Source of the DNA: Algoriphagus sp. | GTDB lineage: Bacteria; Bacteroidota; Bacteroidia; Cytophagales; Cyclobacteriaceae | NCBI GenBank assembly: GCA_029945945.1 | Contig: JAQSDM010000004.1 | Location: 124,001-188,000, forward strand | Direction: 5' to 3' | Length of the DNA stretch: 64,000 nt | Part shown: positions 62,737 through 64,000 of the stretch, in pieces | How positions within the stretch are numbered: the stretch's first letter is position 1 | How the letters are laid out: each line of letters opens with the position of its first letter | Notes under the pieces: model-generated | Database searches by the model: none | What the model was told of the DNA's origin: nothing | The model's input: only the letters and a program-made list of their open reading frames with translations | Position numbers and translations under genes: made by a program

Positions 62737-62890
62737 ATCAAATCCGGGCTATTTTGGTTTAATGAATCAAAAAGGAAATAAGTTTCCGTTTTGACCGGAA
62801 TCTGGGAATATTGAAAGTACAGTCTTTATTATTCTAACTTTACTTTGAACAAAGTTCGGGATATTTCCTTAGAATTGGACAGATACTCTG

Positions 62891-63130
62891 ATGAGTCATG
62901 ATGATTTACGTACTAGAGAAAAACAGGTATTTCCCTTTATGACCCAATTGATTAAGTCCTTTCTGCAAAAAGTTGAAAATACTTCCTCCCGTCTCCTCCC
63001 CGAAACCACAATAACGAACTTATTTTCTTTCGATTACCTTGCCAAAATAGAAGTTCCGATCCTTACAAAAAGGAATCATTTTTGGCAATCTTTACATGAT
63101 TTTATGGAAAATAGTAACAACAGGTTGTAA
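62891..63130 (+). CDS. Possible small protein coupled to the CpsB-type phosphatase
   Basis: 79-codon frame beginning ATG and ending TAA that overlaps the phosphatase ATG by one base (TAATG). Composition is plausible for a small helical protein (MTQLIKSFLQKVENTSSRLL) but no family is recognised and no ribosome-binding site is evident. It may be a leader peptide for translational coupling or non-coding leader RNA. Confidence 0.35.
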   Translation: MSHDDLRTREKQVFPFMTQLIKSFLQKVENTSSRLLPETTITNLFSFDYLAKIEVPILTKRNHFWQSLHDFMENSNNRL

Positions 63131-63876
63131 TGAGTCTTTTAAAATATTTCAAAAGAAAACCTGAGGAAATGGAAGGCCTTGACCTCAGCTGGTTGCAGGT
63201 TGACATGCACTCACATTTGATTCCAGGAATCGATGATGGTTCCAAAACCATGGAGGAATCCCTCGAATTGATCAGGCGATTGGCAGGTTATGGGCTTCGC
63301 AAAATCATCACCACTCCTCATATCATGTATGAGTATTATCGCAACACGCCGGAAATCATCGGCTTGGGATTGGAAGATTTGCGAAAGGCTGTCCGAAATG
63401 AAGGAATTGAGATCGAGATCGAAGCCGCCGCGGAATATTACATGGATGAGATCTTTTTGGAAAAGGTGATAGCCGGAGATAAAATACTCTCGTTTGGTGA
63501 GAATTATGTCTTGGTAGAGACTGGGTTTATCAATAAGCCACAGATGCTTTTCGATATTATTTTCCAATTGGAAATGGCCGGCTACAAACCGATTTTGGCC
63601 CATCCAGAGCGCTACCAATACCTTATCAGCGACAAAAAACTGTTTGAAGATCTGGTTGATCGTAACATTATTTTGCAAGTCAATTTACTTTCCCTGACCG
63701 GATTTTATTCCAAACAGGTAAAAGACTTTGCAGATATGATGCTGGAGAGAGGATTAATCCGATTTTTAGGAACTGATTGCCACAACGTCCGATACCTGGA
63801 TATGCTGGAAACTTTGCCAAAGCATAAGCATTACGACAAAATCAAAAATCTGGAGTTATTGAATACCAGCCTTTAA
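63130..63876 (+). CDS. CpsB/YwqE-type tyrosine-protein phosphatase (PHP fold)
   Basis: 248-residue metal-dependent phosphatase of the PHP superfamily that dephosphorylates the bacterial tyrosine kinase controlling polysaccharide export. Motifs: DMHSHLIPGIDDGSKTMEE (metal ligands His, His, Asp), TTPHIMYEYY, LAHPERYQYL and the C-terminal GTDCHN. Length matches CpsB/CapC/YwqE. Marks the start of a polysaccharide biosynthesis locus running off the right edge; the sugar-nucleotide reductase follows after 12 nt. Confidence 0.93.
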   Translation: MSLLKYFKRKPEEMEGLDLSWLQVDMHSHLIPGIDDGSKTMEESLELIRRLAGYGLRKIITTPHIMYEYYRNTPEIIGLGLEDLRKAVRNEGIEIEIEAAAEYYMDEIFLEKVIAGDKILSFGENYVLVETGFINKPQMLFDIIFQLEMAGYKPILAHPERYQYLISDKKLFEDLVDRNIILQVNLLSLTGFYSKQVKDFADMMLERGLIRFLGTDCHNVRYLDMLETLPKHKHYDKIKNLELLNTSL

Positions 63877-63888
63877 AAGGTCTCCCCC

Positions 63889-64000
63889 ATGAAAATTTTA
63901 ATTACAGGTATTACTGGATTGCTGGGGAGCTATATCGCCAGAGAATTTGCCGGGAAAGCTGAGATTTACGGTTTCAAAAGACCGGGCTCATCTCTTCGCC
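63889..64000 (+). CDS. NAD-dependent epimerase / dTDP-4-dehydrorhamnose reductase-like protein (3' end cut)
   Basis: Only the first 37 codons are in the window. They begin MKILITGITGLLGSYIAREF, a Rossmann fold with the GxxGxxG pattern of sugar-nucleotide short-chain reductases and epimerases, followed by FKRPGSS. The RfbD-like subgroup is likely but cannot be settled from this fragment. Part of the polysaccharide locus begun by the CpsB-type phosphatase. Confidence 0.8.
   Translation, partial: MKILITGITGLLGSYIAREFAGKAEIYGFKRPGSSLR

Noticed and set aside
1-64000. CRISPR array, prophage, insertion sequence, tRNA or rRNA genes, secretion or defence islands
   Set aside because: No regularly spaced repeats, transposase or integrase, phage structural genes, cloverleaf-like spacer or restriction/toxin modules were recognised on either strand.

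Overview
The window is chromosomal DNA from a Bacteroidota bacterium, most likely an aerobic, pigmented member of the Cytophagales (Cyclobacteriaceae / Algoriphagus-like). This rests on the family content (GLPGLI protein, DUF5916, DUF4783, DUF4286, TonB-dependent receptors with carboxypeptidase-regulatory-like N-termini, many SPII lipoproteins), weak Shine-Dalgarno sites, a promoter of the Bacteroidota type (TTTG-N19-TAnnTTTG) and a carotenoid gene set that fits flexixanthin-type pigments. The genus is inference. No tRNA, rRNA, CRISPR array, prophage, insertion sequence or plasmid gene was seen.

Layout. 1-8.7 kb: a fumarylacetoacetase-fold enzyme cut by the left edge, a small lipoprotein, a sulfatase, a DUF5916 outer-membrane protein, and a two-gene operon of a ChbG/YdjC deacetylase and a six-hairpin glycosidase (sugar scavenging). 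8.8-10.3 kb: a DASH cryptochrome. 10.4-13.8 kb: a GLPGLI protein and an outer-membrane barrel protein separated by 1 nt. 14.2-19.5 kb: a small membrane protein; a VOC protein, PLP enzyme and class-A-beta-lactamase-like serine hydrolase operon; then a patatin, methyltransferase and TRIC channel operon. 19.7-20.4 kb: TspO and DUF4286. 20.5-28.0 kb: the carotenoid cluster: cruF-like, crtZ and a CarH/LitR-like B12 MerR regulator, a terminator, a promoter with repeated half-sites, then ECF sigma factor, crtI, crtB, crtYcd, ispH and crtW. 28.2-34.7 kb: TonB receptor, DUF1905/YdeI protein, barrel proteins, a decayed PLP-decarboxylase pseudogene, a FemAB-like transferase. 35-41.5 kb: GT2 glycosyltransferase, FAD oxidoreductase, radA, polA. 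41.6-55 kb: housekeeping genes (amidase, gpmI, nadC, corA, queG, a VWA/AAA+ pair, RsmF-like methyltransferase). 55-64 kb: DUF4136 and DUF4239 proteins, M1 peptidase, cytochrome c/sugar dehydrogenase fusion, PAS histidine kinase, hflX, and the start of a polysaccharide locus (CpsB/YwqE phosphatase and a sugar-nucleotide reductase cut by the right edge).

How the genes work together. The pigment cluster is nearly self-contained: IspH supplies isoprenoid precursors, CrtB and CrtI make lycopene, CrtYcd closes a ring, a CruF-type hydratase acts on the open end, and CrtW and CrtZ add keto and hydroxyl groups. A B12-dependent MerR regulator and an ECF sigma factor, with alternating TTAAACAA/TTGTTTAA half-sites around the sigma-factor promoter, suggest light- or cobalamin-controlled expression. 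The cryptochrome gene carries a 19-bp palindrome at its start codon that shares an AACA-N3-TGTT core with the crt promoter.

The least expected signal is a dispersed repeat of about 93 bp that ends exactly at the start codons of two unrelated genes, the ChbG-like deacetylase and the TonB receptor 20 kb away. Its last 43 bases are 41/43 identical.
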